NCBI GenBank assembly: GCA_937888775.1
Contig: CALAQT010000289.1
Coordinates: 1-49,370, forward strand
DNA length: 49,370 nucleotides
Reading direction: 5' to 3'
Source of the DNA: an uncultured Actinomycetes bacterium
Lineage (GTDB): Bacteria; Actinomycetota; Thermoleophilia; Solirubrobacterales; Solirubrobacteraceae
Positions within the stretch are counted from its first letter, which is position 1. Every line of letters starts with the position of its first letter. A model generated the notes under the pieces. The model made no database searches. It worked only from the letters and a program-made list of their open reading frames with translations, and was not told the DNA's origin. The position numbers and the translations under genes are program-made. This document shows, in pieces, positions 24,547 through 34,420 of this stretch.

Positions 24547-27500
24547 ATGTCCGCCGCGTCGATCTCGCCAGGACTCCAAGCTCTCGCGGCGCTGCTCGAC
24601 GAGCCGGCTGGGCGCTACCGGGAGCTCAACGGGGCACGGCACGTCGGGGAATACCTCGACCGCGCGAGAACCCGCGAGGATGAGGAGCTGCTCACGGAGC
24701 CCATTCTGGCGGCGCTCATCGAGCGCGTGCTCGGGTTTCCTACGGACGCCTACTTCCCGCAGCTGGGCCGCAGCGGCCTGAAGCCCGACTTCACGCCCAT
24801 CGACCTTGTGGCGCATCGGTTTGTGCTCGACGCCAAGAGCTCTACCCAGGATCTCGGGCCGCACGAGCGCCAGATCCGCGCATACATCGACCAGCGCCAC
24901 CTCGACTACGGGGTGCTGTTCAACCTCCGCGAGCTGAGGGTCTACCGGCGCGGCGCGAGCGGACACGATCCCAGCCTTTCCTTCGATGTTCGACGCCTTT
25001 GGCAGGTGGCTCACGGCGAGGCGCTCGACATCGACGAGGTCGATCGGTTCGTCCGCTTCTGTGGCCTATTCGGCTTCCGCGCGATGGGGGTTGACGAGAA
25101 GATCGCGCTTGTCGCAGAGGCCGAGCCCTGGCGTGAGCGGGCCGCCGTGGACGAGGCGCTCCAGATCGACGTGGAGTTCCTGGTCAGCCAGCTGCGCTCA
25201 CTTTCGAGGCAGCTCGCCGAGGACGCAGCCGCCCAGCACGACCGGCTCCTGGCTGATCTCGACCTCAACCCCGACCACGAGCAGCGGCTGCGCTTGGAGC
25301 TCGAGACACTCGCCCGGGAGATCGAGCCAGGCGTCGACATCACGGCCCTACCCACGACCGTCGCCGGCTATCGAGACGCAGATGGGATTGCTCGCCGTGC
25401 CTTCTCGCAATACCTGATGCGAGTCTCCCAGCTCGCCCTGACCCGCATCCTCCTCTACCGCTCCTGGGAGGACGCCGGCTTCGTCGAGGACTGCCTCTAC
25501 GACGGCGGCTTCGAGCACGTCTATGAGCGAATGGGGCACAACCTCCAGCGCGTGCTCGATGAGGCCTTCCAGCGCGGCCGTGCTCGCTACCGCTGGCTGT
25601 TCGGCGAGGACAACAACTACGACTGGTTCCGGCCACGGGACGAGGCGTTGGCTGATGTGCTCTACGCGCTCGTGCCATTTCCGCTCGCGCGCCTGGGCGC
25701 GGACGTGCTCGGTGGGCTGTACGAGTCCTACGTCGATGAGATCGACCGTGACCGACTCGGCCAGTTCTACACCCCGCGTGCGGTGGTCCGGTTCATGCTC
25801 GACCGCGCCGGGTTCGCCGGACCCGAGGGAGTCTTTCGGATCGAGGGGGACGAGCGGCACGAGCGGGCCATCTTCGACTTCGCTACCGGCTCAGGGGGCT
25901 TCCTCGTCGAGGCCGCCCGCCGTGTGATCGACGATGGTGGGCTTGATCTCAGCGACCCACGTGATCTGCGCGAGGGTCTTCGGTCGATCGTGCGCGGATT
26001 CCATGGCTGTGAGATCAGTCCCTTTCCGTACTACCTCACCGAGGTCAACCTGCTGCTGCAGGTCTCGCGTCTGCTCGGAAGATTGCGCGAGGTGGGAGAG
26101 GAGCCCGGCACATTCACGCTCGGGGTCGTACACACGGACTCGCTAGGTGCCCGTCGTGGCCCGGACGACAGCTTTGGTGAGCTCGATGCGACACAGCGCA
26201 AGGACGCCGCGCTGCTTGCGTCCGACGAGCGTTACGGGATCGTGCCGCTTGACGCGGCGAAGGAGCCGCGGTTTGCGGAGATTCGGAGGGACGGCGTCTT
26301 CGACCTTGTTGTCGGCAATCCGCCCTACGTGTCCGAAGCGGGTAACAAGGTCCTCTTCGATCGTCTGCGTGCACTGCCCGGCTGGAGCAGCGATCACCAC
26401 GGAAAGAGTGACTACCTCTACTACTTCCTTGCGATGGCCGCGGAGAAGCTTGCGCCCGGAGGCCGCCTCTGTGTCATCACCCCGGCTGGCTGGATGAACG
26501 CCGGCAATGCGGGCTGGCTGCGCGACCGACTTGCGTCGAGTCTGCGTCTCGACGAGCTGTATCTGTTCGGCAGCATGCGGCTCTTCGCTACCGAGCAGCA
26601 GGAGCGGGACGTGCGCGTGGGCATGAAGGCGCCGACCGTCGAGAGCGCCATCCTGATTGCCACGAAGGCGCAAGTGCCAGCGCGTCACCATCTTCGAGTC
26701 GTGCTCCTAGAGAACGAGGCTGAGGCTGCGGCTGCAATTACAGGCGACCACGACGCGCGCGTGAGCCCGCGAGAGCTGCTGCTCGAGGTGATGGCCCAGC
26801 GTGCAGCCGGCCGTGCTGGGCGCGCAAACGGGATACTCGTCCACAGCGTGGCGCAGCGGGACCTGCGCTCGGCGCAACCGTGGCCCGTCAAGCACGGGTC
26901 GCGTGACGTTGCGACGCGCGTCGTGGCCCATCTCCAGTCGCAGCTCGACGATAACGCTGCACCTGTCGAGCGACTCGGCGAGCGCTGGGTCGTCGCGTCA
27001 GGGATTGAGACCGGAGCGGATGCCTACACCGCGAGGGTGCAGAAACGTCTCGACGAGCAAACACGCTCAGATTTTGCGCGGCGTGGGTTCCGCACAGGAG
27101 CCCCAATTTTGCAGCTCCCGGCTGGGGCTGAGCGAGGTAGTCCGTGGCGTGATCATCCCGACCTGCTTGCCCGTGCTCCGGAGGCGCGCGCGATTCTTTA
27201 CGGGGCGATCGATGACGCGGACTACACCAGCTTGGTCTGGATCGGTCGCGACACTGAGCCGCCACGGGACATCATCGACGCCCTCGAGCCATGGCGAGAT
27301 GTGCTGCGAAGCCGTGCCGAGTTCGCCCGCAACTCGCGGCGCCGATGGTGGGAGACGGCATGGCCGCGCGATCGCGCTGCGTTGCGGGGTCCGAAGGTCA
27401 TTGCGCTCCATCGGACCGATCGCGGTCGATTCGCGGTCGATACGGATGGCTCGTGGCAGGCTGCGAAGAACGCAACGACCGTCACGTCACGCGATGGCGA

Positions 27501-28362
27501 ACTCCCGGTGGCGTATCTCTGCGGTCTCCTCAATAGCGAGCTGCTCGATCTCTGGTACGCGCTTCGCGGTCGAACGCCACGTGATGTGTGGAGGGACTAT
27601 GAGCCCAAACCGATGCAGGAGATTCCGTACCGACACGTCACGGTCCCGGAAGGGTGGTCGCCAGGCGGCGACGCTGCAAGGCTCATCAAGGCGCTGGCGG
27701 CCGGCGACAATCGGACAGAGCTTGGGCACTCCGCGACCGTCATGGCGGCCGTGGGCTCAGGGTCAGGCGACGCGGACGCAGTTGCAGCCATCGAGGCTCT
27801 CGTATTGGCCATCGCAGCCAACCGGCGGACGCTCCTACCATTCCGCTCGGTGGCGCCGGAGTTGCGGCGCGCGGTGAAAAATCCGTGGCGAACGCATGGA
27901 GTCGAGGTCGATCGTTCCGCCGTACTTGCTGAGTTGCCCGGGACGGCCGTGCGGTCTGTGCGCCTTGATCCTGAGCTCGCGGTGAACATCACGACCGACG
28001 GGGTGCTTGGTCGCCGCCATCTGGAGGACGACACGCTGGTCTTCACGCATTCACGTCGGGTAACAGCGCGCGTGGCCGGTCCGCACGACCGTCTCGCACT
28101 CCTGCAGGACCTGCTCGGCGCCGGCCGGCTGATGCCCGAGGATCTGCTCGCCGGGCGGATGCCTACCAGCCTCGGTGCTTTCAGTGAAGAGGTCGCGTGT
28201 CGGCAGGGCGAGATCGACGATCTGCTCGCGGTCGGGCGGGAGCTCGTGGAGATTGTCGAGCGCCTGGTATGCGCTCTCTACGGGGTTCCCGATGCCCTGA
28301 CGGATTTGGTGGTCGAGAGTGCGGTCACGCGAGCCGGTACCGTCGCCCAGCAAGAGGAGTGA
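24547..28362 (+). CDS. Single-chain restriction-modification enzyme (type IIG, Eco57I-like)
   Basis: 1271 aa. Residues about 50-130 form a PD-(D/E)xK nuclease: KPDF (D81) then FVLDAKSS (D95, K97) then QRHLDYGVLFNLRELRVYRR. A helical linker leads to the N6-adenine methylase core: GQFYTPRAVV (about 404), motif I FDFATGSGGFLVEAARR (about 443), motif IV VVGNPPYVSEAG (about 590). The last 400 residues contain the target-recognition region (WIGRDTEPPRDI, GELPVAYLCGLLNSELLDLW). One protein can therefore both modify and cut. PglX of BREX is similar in the methylase half but lacks this nuclease domain, and no pglZ or brxL is present. ATG 24547 is chosen; the frame opens at 24472 but those residues look non-coding. 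Convergent with mcrC. Confidence 0.85.
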   Translation: MSAASISPGLQALAALLDEPAGRYRELNGARHVGEYLDRARTREDEELLTEPILAALIERVLGFPTDAYFPQLGRSGLKPDFTPIDLVAHRFVLDAKSSTQDLGPHERQIRAYIDQRHLDYGVLFNLRELRVYRRGASGHDPSLSFDVRRLWQVAHGEALDIDEVDRFVRFCGLFGFRAMGVDEKIALVAEAEPWRERAAVDEALQIDVEFLVSQLRSLSRQLAEDAAAQHDRLLADLDLNPDHEQRLRLELETLAREIEPGVDITALPTTVAGYRDADGIARRAFSQYLMRVSQLALTRILLYRSWEDAGFVEDCLYDGGFEHVYERMGHNLQRVLDEAFQRGRARYRWLFGEDNNYDWFRPRDEALADVLYALVPFPLARLGADVLGGLYESYVDEIDRDRLGQFYTPRAVVRFMLDRAGFAGPEGVFRIEGDERHERAIFDFATGSGGFLVEAARRVIDDGGLDLSDPRDLREGLRSIVRGFHGCEISPFPYYLTEVNLLLQVSRLLGRLREVGEEPGTFTLGVVHTDSLGARRGPDDSFGELDATQRKDAALLASDERYGIVPLDAAKEPRFAEIRRDGVFDLVVGNPPYVSEAGNKVLFDRLRALPGWSSDHHGKSDYLYYFLAMAAEKLAPGGRLCVITPAGWMNAGNAGWLRDRLASSLRLDELYLFGSMRLFATEQQERDVRVGMKAPTVESAILIATKAQVPARHHLRVVLLENEAEAAAAITGDHDARVSPRELLLEVMAQRAAGRAGRANGILVHSVAQRDLRSAQPWPVKHGSRDVATRVVAHLQSQLDDNAAPVERLGERWVVASGIETGADAYTARVQKRLDEQTRSDFARRGFRTGAPILQLPAGAERGSPWRDHPDLLARAPEARAILYGAIDDADYTSLVWIGRDTEPPRDIIDALEPWRDVLRSRAEFARNSRRRWWETAWPRDRAALRGPKVIALHRTDRGRFAVDTDGSWQAAKNATTVTSRDGELPVAYLCGLLNSELLDLWYALRGRTPRDVWRDYEPKPMQEIPYRHVTVPEGWSPGGDAARLIKALAAGDNRTELGHSATVMAAVGSGSGDADAVAAIEALVLAIAANRRTLLPFRSVAPELRRAVKNPWRTHGVEVDRSAVLAELPGTAVRSVRLDPELAVNITTDGVLGRRHLEDDTLVFTHSRRVTARVAGPHDRLALLQDLLGAGRLMPEDLLAGRMPTSLGAFSEEVACRQGEIDDLLAVGRELVEIVERLVCALYGVPDALTDLVVESAVTRAGTVAQQEE

Positions 28363-28425
28363 ATCGCGCCGTGTCACACGAGCGCGAGGCTATGAACGCT
28401 GCCGCCAAGCAGACCCGTCGTGACC

Positions 28426-30054
28426 CTACCTCAGCTCCGACGACGTCAGGAGTTCTGCAATGAGCTTCGGTAGGCCGCTGCCCTGCTGTGAGCCGGGACG
28501 GCACGCAATTGCTCCGACGCCACGGAATCCATCTCGGTCGGGATCAGGGCGATCTGCCCAAGGCACGTCGTACTTGCGCGGCGCCGAGGCCGACCCTGGA
28601 TATAGGACCCACACGCTGTCGGCACCGATCGCGTCGCGGTAGGCATGCATCTTGTGGAGATCCCCCCGCCTGAACGTGTCGATAGGCGCGTCGGGCTCGT
28701 CGACGTCATCCCCGGCGAACGCGGCGAGGAGCTCACGCTTGAGCTTCGCGTCGAATAGATGCAACGCCCCCGCGGGTCCGCGGACCGTGATGTCGGGGCG
28801 CAGGCGGACCGAGTACGAGTGCCGTCCTCGCTTCGCCGGGATGCCAGGTGGTCGCGAGAAGGTGGCGTTGAAGAGAACGTCGACCGGGCCGCAGCGTGCG
28901 CAATAGCCGTACGGCACGTGGGTTCCGAGTGCAGTCGAGGCGAGCCGGCCCACAACGGCTCGCTCGCCGACCACCTGCTCAACGGCATCGACGACTTGGA
29001 AGTAGCACCAGTACTCGTAGATCAGTGCGGCGTCACGGAGCTCGAGTAGCGCTCGCATGTCGTGCGGCTCAACCAAGCGCGTGCGCGCCAGGAGGTCGCC
29101 GTAGCACCTGAGCAGCTCGCGGTAGCCCGGGCGGCCACGCAGGACGGTCGAGTGATGCGGCACCTCGCGCGCCGGCCGGAGCTGCTCGAGCGCGCGATGG
29201 CGCCGCCAGCGCTGCAACTGGTCGGCGATGCCGGCGGCCTCCTGCGCGTTGATCGTGCTCGTCGCGCGCCCGCTCGTGCGCGCGAGGCGCTCGAACTGGC
29301 GGGCGATGTCGGTCATCGCGTCCAAGGCGGCTACGACGAAGCGATTCTCAACGGTGTCGGTCGTGTGCTCCAGCGGACGTAGGCGAACGAACTCGGGCAT
29401 TCGCCCTTTTAGTCGTTGAGCTAGCAGATGACTGCTGAGCGGAGAATCTCGCGCGACGGATGCGAGCAGCTCTGGCTCGCTCTGGATCGCATGCAGCGTC
29501 GCGGCATCGATCCGGTCAGCGCGCCCGAGCGGGATCAGCCGTGGATCCTCGCTTCGGAGCGTTTCGTGGGGGCGCGCGAGGATGCGCTGGGCCGCACTCG
29601 GGAGATTGTGGGGCCCCCGAGCAGCCATGCTGTCGCGCAACAGCACATAGGCGTGGTAGAGCGCGTCAGGACCGATCCTCCGGTCGCGTGCGTAGGGGGC
29701 GGCAGTCGGCGTTGTCGCGCCGAATGGGAGAGACGCGAGTCGGTCGGCAACCACCTCCAGCATGTGCTCCACCGCGCCAGCACCGAGACGCTTGCTGCCG
29801 ACAATCAGTCGCCGGCCGCCGAGTTCGGCGGTGCCGATGAAATTTCCGAACTGCAGCACGCCCTCCGTGCCGCCGTATGGGATGGTCATGGCGCCCGACA
29901 GGACGTGCGGATCACTGCCGTGACCGAATCGGACGAGGTAGCGCTCCTCTGCCATCAGCTCTAGGGCGCCATCCTCACGCTTGCTCAGGTGGCCGCCTGC
30001 CGGTGCGACCAATTCATATGGGCCGCATTGCGAGCTCGCGACTGTCTCGGTCAT
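28426..30054 (-). CDS. mcrC: McrC-like nuclease subunit (DUF2357 / PD-(D/E)xK)
   Basis: 542 aa. The N-terminal half (about 40-300) has the DUF2357-like pattern (GVLQFGNFIGTAELGGRRL, then LEHTTDTVENRFVVAALDAM). The C-terminal nuclease has LRPDITVRG followed by LHLFDAKLKREL (Asp, then DAK) and a RGDLHKMHAYRDAIGA helix. It should be the cutting subunit driven by the GTPase of the upstream gene in a modification-dependent (type IV) restriction system. The start ATG overlaps the mcrB stop (ATGA), so the pair is translationally coupled. Confidence 0.8.
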   Translation of the reverse strand: MTETVASSQCGPYELVAPAGGHLSKREDGALELMAEERYLVRFGHGSDPHVLSGAMTIPYGGTEGVLQFGNFIGTAELGGRRLIVGSKRLGAGAVEHMLEVVADRLASLPFGATTPTAAPYARDRRIGPDALYHAYVLLRDSMAARGPHNLPSAAQRILARPHETLRSEDPRLIPLGRADRIDAATLHAIQSEPELLASVARDSPLSSHLLAQRLKGRMPEFVRLRPLEHTTDTVENRFVVAALDAMTDIARQFERLARTSGRATSTINAQEAAGIADQLQRWRRHRALEQLRPAREVPHHSTVLRGRPGYRELLRCYGDLLARTRLVEPHDMRALLELRDAALIYEYWCYFQVVDAVEQVVGERAVVGRLASTALGTHVPYGYCARCGPVDVLFNATFSRPPGIPAKRGRHSYSVRLRPDITVRGPAGALHLFDAKLKRELLAAFAGDDVDEPDAPIDTFRRGDLHKMHAYRDAIGADSVWVLYPGSASAPRKYDVPWADRPDPDRDGFRGVGAIACRPGSQQGSGLPKLIAELLTSSELR

Positions 30055-32282
30055 TCGAGCGCGGCGACAAAACCAGTGTCGCTGAGCCGGTCGAGCATGC
30101 GCAAGAGCTTCCGGGCGCTCCCCGGGAATCGCAGTGACGACGCCTCAGCTACATCGGCCGGATGCAATCGCTTGCTGGCCTCGGTCCGCACGGCTTCCAC
30201 ATTGATTGGAGACGTCTGATCGACCGGGATGCAGTAGGCGAGCAGTTGTCCCAGCGGCTCCTCCAACTCGCGGCCGCCTGAGAGCTTGGGCAGGATCTTC
30301 TGCTGAAGCTGTAGATCGAACGCGGCGCGCACGATCTCGTCGGCGTCGCCTGCAGCCTTCTCTAGCGCGTGACCGACGAAGGCGCTGACCTCGGCGATAA
30401 CGCGATAGCCGAAGTGCAGGTTGAATCGGGCGAGTAGAGCGTGCACGTCCTCGAGTGCCCCGGTGAAGTTCGGAATCTCGTGCGCTGCAGCGGACGGCGC
30501 CAGGGCCTGCTCGCGGGCGGTGCAGAGCCACGAGGGGTCGATGCGACCCTCGTTCAGGCGGAGACCCCGATGGGCGCCCTCGATTGGGTGTCCGAGTGCG
30601 CGCTCGACGTCGATGTCGCTGAACTCGATCACGTTGGCCCGGTCGAGCACCTTGGGGCTGAACGCGTGAGTCGTCTCGTCGATGTTCACTGTGCCGACAA
30701 AGCTCACATTCGGCGGGATGTCCAGCTGCGCGGGGACCTCATCATGTCCGAGGGCCAGCATCTCCTCCTCAACGCCGGGCGACATGAGCTCAATCGGCTC
30801 ACCGCTCTCAAGGGCACTGAGAAAGTCGGAGAAGTAATACTCGACACGGGCGAGGTTCATCTCGTCGAGCACGACGAGGTAGGGCTGGCCAGGGTCGTCG
30901 GCGGCGCGCAGGAGCAGATCAATGACCGCCGTGCGGTTGTACGAGCTGGTCAAGGGGTTGAAGAAGCCCACCAAGCCTCGAGGGTCGGTCCAGTCGGAGC
31001 GGACCGCGACCAAGCGATGGCGCTCGGATGAGGAATTGATCTCCGTCGTCGTTCCCCTGACCAAGTTCAACGAAAGATCGACATCGGCCTGCTCACTGAG
31101 ATCCAGATGCAGAAGATCCCCCGGCTTGGCATGCGCGCTCAGCCATTCCTGGGTGTCCTTGCGGAAGAACAGCAGCCAGAGCTGCCGGCTCGCATCCTCG
31201 AACCCTAGATTGTTCAACCGCAGTCGACCGATGGAGCCATCCTGCAGCCTCGCGCGAATGATCTTGGAGGTCCCGCGCGCTGGGAGTCCCAAGCGAGCGT
31301 CGAGGATGCTTCGTGTCTCGGCGTTGAGCGTGGAACGACCACGCTTGAGCTTCGGCGCTGTCAGACGAATGTACGCATTGTTTGCGTCTGACGTGGGAGG
31401 TGCGACCTCGATCTGCTCGTCATCGCCTGTGGACTCGAGATAGCGGGCGAGACCAAGCGCGATCTGCGTCTTGCCGGTGCCCGAGATGCCACTGAGGATC
31501 ACAAATCGCTTGGTCGCGAGGCTCAATACCAGCGAGGTGACGACCTCATCGGGGAAGTACAGTCCTTGGACGCGATAGCTCGTATACAAGTTGGTGGCCC
31601 GCCGCTCAGGCGGCGCCTCTTTGCTGGTAGTTGGGGGCACCGCCGCGTCCGATGCCGGAGCACCCTTGCCGAGTCGCCAGAGTAGGTGCTCGACGCCCCA
31701 TGTCGTGGTGTCGAGCCGCTCCTTGAGCTCTTGGATGAGGGCGTTATAAGCCGTGTAGAGCGGAGGTTGAGGCAGACTGGTGTCTAGTAGGTCTTGCTGC
31801 TCGAGGACGTTCCGCGAGTTCGGGTAGAAGATCGGCCATCGCTCCCGGTCGAGCAGCTCCCAGAAAAACGACACGAAGAAGTTGATTCGCCCTCGACCGG
31901 GAGCAGCCCCCGCCGTCTCGGCGCGAGCGCGCGCGCGATCGACGCATGCTAGGAACGCTTGGAGCTTAGCCTCGGCGTCCTCGGGGGTGTTCGGCGCGGT
32001 AAGCGCGGCGCGCAATCCCTCCGCGAGATCTGACGGCTCCCCGGTTTTGACGAGCTGATTGAAGAACATCTGCCCCGTACCCCGAAACCCCCACCACGCC
32101 TGCGTCTTGCTGAGACTGTCGATGTGCCCACGCAACGTCGGGACATCGGAGGTGCCGTCCAGGAAGGAATCGAGCGCCTGGCGGTAAGACAGCACAGCGC
32201 CCTCCCTCAGCTCATCCCACTCCTTGTACTGAGCCGCGATGTCATGCGAGCGCCATTGCTCCTGAAGCTCGGCAATCCCCAT
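30051..32282 (-). CDS. mcrB: McrB-like AAA+ GTPase with an inserted domain
   Basis: 743 aa from ATG 32282; the frame continues upstream to 32453 but those residues are Arg-rich and non-conserved. Residues 1-210 form a helical N-terminal module (QAWWGFRGTGQMFFNQLVKT, FFWELLDRERWPIFYPNSRN). The AAA+ core has Walker A GISGTGKT (265-272), Walker B LVVLDEMNLARVEYYFSDFL (469-488) and the McrB-type GTVNIDETTHAFSPKVLDRA (530-549), where Asn-Ile-Asp replaces the usual NTAD. Between Walker A and B lie about 200 residues, roughly twice normal; 302-410 look beta-rich (NAYIRLTAPKLKRGRSTL, IIRARLQDGSIGRLRLNN) and may be a recognition domain. It powers DNA translocation before McrC cuts. Confidence 0.82.
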   Translation of the reverse strand: MGIAELQEQWRSHDIAAQYKEWDELREGAVLSYRQALDSFLDGTSDVPTLRGHIDSLSKTQAWWGFRGTGQMFFNQLVKTGEPSDLAEGLRAALTAPNTPEDAEAKLQAFLACVDRARARAETAGAAPGRGRINFFVSFFWELLDRERWPIFYPNSRNVLEQQDLLDTSLPQPPLYTAYNALIQELKERLDTTTWGVEHLLWRLGKGAPASDAAVPPTTSKEAPPERRATNLYTSYRVQGLYFPDEVVTSLVLSLATKRFVILSGISGTGKTQIALGLARYLESTGDDEQIEVAPPTSDANNAYIRLTAPKLKRGRSTLNAETRSILDARLGLPARGTSKIIRARLQDGSIGRLRLNNLGFEDASRQLWLLFFRKDTQEWLSAHAKPGDLLHLDLSEQADVDLSLNLVRGTTTEINSSSERHRLVAVRSDWTDPRGLVGFFNPLTSSYNRTAVIDLLLRAADDPGQPYLVVLDEMNLARVEYYFSDFLSALESGEPIELMSPGVEEEMLALGHDEVPAQLDIPPNVSFVGTVNIDETTHAFSPKVLDRANVIEFSDIDVERALGHPIEGAHRGLRLNEGRIDPSWLCTAREQALAPSAAAHEIPNFTGALEDVHALLARFNLHFGYRVIAEVSAFVGHALEKAAGDADEIVRAAFDLQLQQKILPKLSGGRELEEPLGQLLAYCIPVDQTSPINVEAVRTEASKRLHPADVAEASSLRFPGSARKLLRMLDRLSDTGFVAALE

Positions 32283-32543
32283 GATCCGCGAGCCTACCCG
32301 GCCCGACCTGCGAACGCGAGCGACGCCTTGTACCGATCGGGCCTCTCGTTCGGTGCGAGGGACCCTCTCAGTCGCCGCCTCGGACGGGCATCGGGCCGCC
32401 TCAGCAACTAGCGTGTCGTCGAACACTGGAATTGCCGTGAAGCAGGCATCCACTCATCCAAAGTGGCGCTGGTGCTCTCCGCGTCGTTGCTCGTGCGACG
32501 AGACCTGGTCCCTGGCGCCTGGTCCCGGTGATACAGGCTCCCT
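32283..32543. other. Right end of island 1 upstream of mcrB
   Basis: No gene. It should contain the mcrB promoter (minus strand). Confidence 0.4.
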
Positions 32544-32649
32544 GAGGTTCCATTCAAGGTTCCGTTTTGAGCAAATCCGGCCCCACCGAACCCGAGCTAA
32601 CCCCAGCAAACACGGGTGATCTGGCCCTACCTGACCCCCCTTGGGCGAC
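32544..32649 (+). promoter_or_regulatory. Integrase arm-site region beside repeat copy 2
   Basis: It begins GAGGTTCCATTCAAGGTTCC and runs to the attachment repeat. It is clearly homologous (roughly four of five positions) to 44098-44203 beside copy 3, and the GGTTCC pair also occurs near copy 1 (about 4558). Spaced short direct repeats beside an attachment core are typical integrase arm sites. Confidence 0.65.
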
Positions 32650-32693
<44 letters not shown>

Positions 32694-32697
32694 TCAG

Positions 32698-32723
32698 AAA
32701 AGGCCCGCAAATGTGGGCCTTTT
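32698..32723 (+). terminator. Hairpin terminator after repeat copy 2
   Basis: 9-bp stem AAAAGGCCC/GGGCCTTTT around an 8-nt loop. It mirrors the terminator after copy 1. Either it is the original terminator of the tRNA gene, pushed downstream by island 1, or it came with island 2. Confidence 0.75.
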
Positions 32724-33225
32724 CGCTGTTCACGGGGCTTGAGCGTTCGGCTTGAATCGCCGCGGGGTAGCAGGTTTGGGTAGCACTTAGCCCGCCTCGG
32801 AGCCTGTTTTTGCGGTTTCGCCGAGGAACACGATCATGCCTGGCTTCGCCATGGCGAAGCGGAAGTCCGCCGAACGGATCACGAGACGCGTGCTCCTCGT
32901 CCGTTGCGCTAGCGGGAGGCGCCGGTGTGGACGCGCTCGCTTATCGCCGCGAGCGGCAGCGAGCGCGGCCGCGCCGGCTGCGACGTTCATCAGCGGCGGT
33001 GCGTCTCCGTCTCGCTCGCTGTCTGAGGGTCCGAAATCTCGTCCGCCGAACCCTTCGGTTCGGTCCCTACAGCGGTCCACGGGCGCGGGGGCCATCTACC
33101 AGCATGCGGAGGTCTCGGTCCGTAGTTGCCCACATTGGATGCGCGGGGTTCTTCGGTGCTCGTGCGGGCCGCGCCGTAGCAATTGTAGTGTTGAGTCTCG
33201 GTATCCGGCAGAAAGGTGGCAGTAG
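32724..33225. other. Gene-poor left end of island 2
   Basis: No gene can be supported. GC-rich, with several overlapping open frames on both strands lacking any domain. AGAAAGGTGG just before 33226 is the ribosome-binding site of the next gene. Confidence 0.45.
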
Positions 33226-33927
33226 ATGAAGCGCATGTTCAATGGCACAAGTGGGCACCGGACGGTTCGATCGGTACTGCACTCAGCGGTAACACTTGGG
33301 GCGGCGTCAGCGTTGTTGGTGACCGGTTTGATGTTCGTCTCCGCAACTCAAGCATCCGCTTCTTCCAGCGTGATCGCCGGGGTCGATTACGGCCCGCTGG
33401 TCGGGCTGATCGGCACCTGGAAGAGCGCCCCCAACGGCGGCGTGGATGTCGCCCCCGGGCAGGCGGGCTCGAAGGTGGGCAAGGGCAAGCCCGCAGTCTC
33501 GCCTTATTACGAGACGATTACGTACACCCCCGCTGGCGAAGCGGTCAATGCGAGCGAGCAGCATCTGGCGGCGCTGTATTACCGCCAGCAGGTATTCGAA
33601 AAGAGCACCAACAAGCAGTTCCACGACCAGACCGGGTATCTGATCTACGACAAGAAAAATCACAAGGTCTATGACACGTTCTGCATTCCTCGCGGCGTCT
33701 GCGTCGTGGCCGAGGGCGCTCCCGGCACCAAGATGACACTCAAAACCCAGAGCAAGGGCGTGGCCGAGACCCAGTTCATGCTCAAGACGGACCGCACGCA
33801 GGCGTTTAGTGTCACCTTTACGCTGTCCGGAAACACGCTGAAATACAAACAGACAACGGATTTGCAGGTGTACGGCAAGCCTTTCTCCCACACCGATTCC
33901 GACACGCTGAAGAAGACGGGTGGCTGA
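33226..33927 (+). CDS. Secreted lipocalin/nitrobindin-like beta-barrel protein
   Basis: 233 aa. Signal peptide: HRTVRSVLHSAVTLGAASALLVTGLMFVSATQASA with an ASA cleavage site. The mature part opens with DYGPLVGLIGTWKS, the start typical of nitrobindin/FABP-like heme or lipid barrels, then YYETITYTPAG, FHDQTGYLIYDKKNHKVYDT and alternating beta strands to the end. Ligand unknown. The codon use is less GC-biased than in neighbouring genes. The C-terminal end is altered by a 17-bp tandem duplication (33907-33940) that creates the present stop. Confidence 0.65.
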   Translation: MKRMFNGTSGHRTVRSVLHSAVTLGAASALLVTGLMFVSATQASASSSVIAGVDYGPLVGLIGTWKSAPNGGVDVAPGQAGSKVGKGKPAVSPYYETITYTPAGEAVNASEQHLAALYYRQQVFEKSTNKQFHDQTGYLIYDKKNHKVYDTFCIPRGVCVVAEGAPGTKMTLKTQSKGVAETQFMLKTDRTQAFSVTFTLSGNTLKYKQTTDLQVYGKPFSHTDSDTLKKTGG

Positions 33928-33940
33928 AGAAGACGGGTGG
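33907..33940 (+). repeat. 17-bp tandem duplication at a gene end
   Basis: CTGAAGAAGACGGGTGG occurs twice in a row. It ends the upstream gene at GGC TGA and runs into the adhesin-repeat fragment. Confidence 0.85.
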
Positions 33941-34371
33941 TTGCGTCCTTTAACGTGGTGTATCGGATCTCGGTGAGCGTGTCGCCGCAACTGGCGACGG
34001 TCACCGGATCGGCTACCGTTACCGGCAACAACGGAACGGTGACCTACACCCAGAGCACCGGCAGCACCTACCTGACCGTTTCGAGCACACGGGTGCCGGT
34101 CTTGACGACCGGCACCCTGGTGGCGGGCCCCTACACCGCCACCGGCACGACGAGTGACCCTAACGGCGACAGTGGAACGTTCACCTACACCCTCACCGTT
34201 GGCACGATCACCCAAAGCGCGCCCACCACGGGCTCGGTGACGACGACCGGATCGGCTACCTTCACCCACCAGCTCGCCGTTACCGGCAACAACGGAGCGG
34301 TGAGCTACACCCAGAGCACCGGCACCCCGCAACTGACCGTCTCTAGCACCGGTCTCGTGGTGCGCATCTAG
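33937..34371 (+). pseudogene. Fragment of a repetitive surface protein (Ig-like repeats)
   Basis: 144 codons with two copies of a module: VTGNNGTVTYTQSTGS then YTATGTTSDPNGDSGTFTYT, and LAVTGNNGAVSYTQSTGTPQ then LTVSSTGLV. Such Thr/Gly-rich repeats occur in large secreted or surface-attached proteins. No signal peptide or anchor is present and it starts right at the tandem duplication, so it is an isolated internal piece. Confidence 0.6.
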
Positions 34372-34420
34372 CAGCGATCCTCGTATTGCATCAGTCGTTC
34401 AACCAAATCAGGAGCCATAG

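Noticed and set aside
24547..28362. BREX PglX identity for the large methylase
   Set aside because: It has its own PD-(D/E)xK nuclease and no BREX partners are present.
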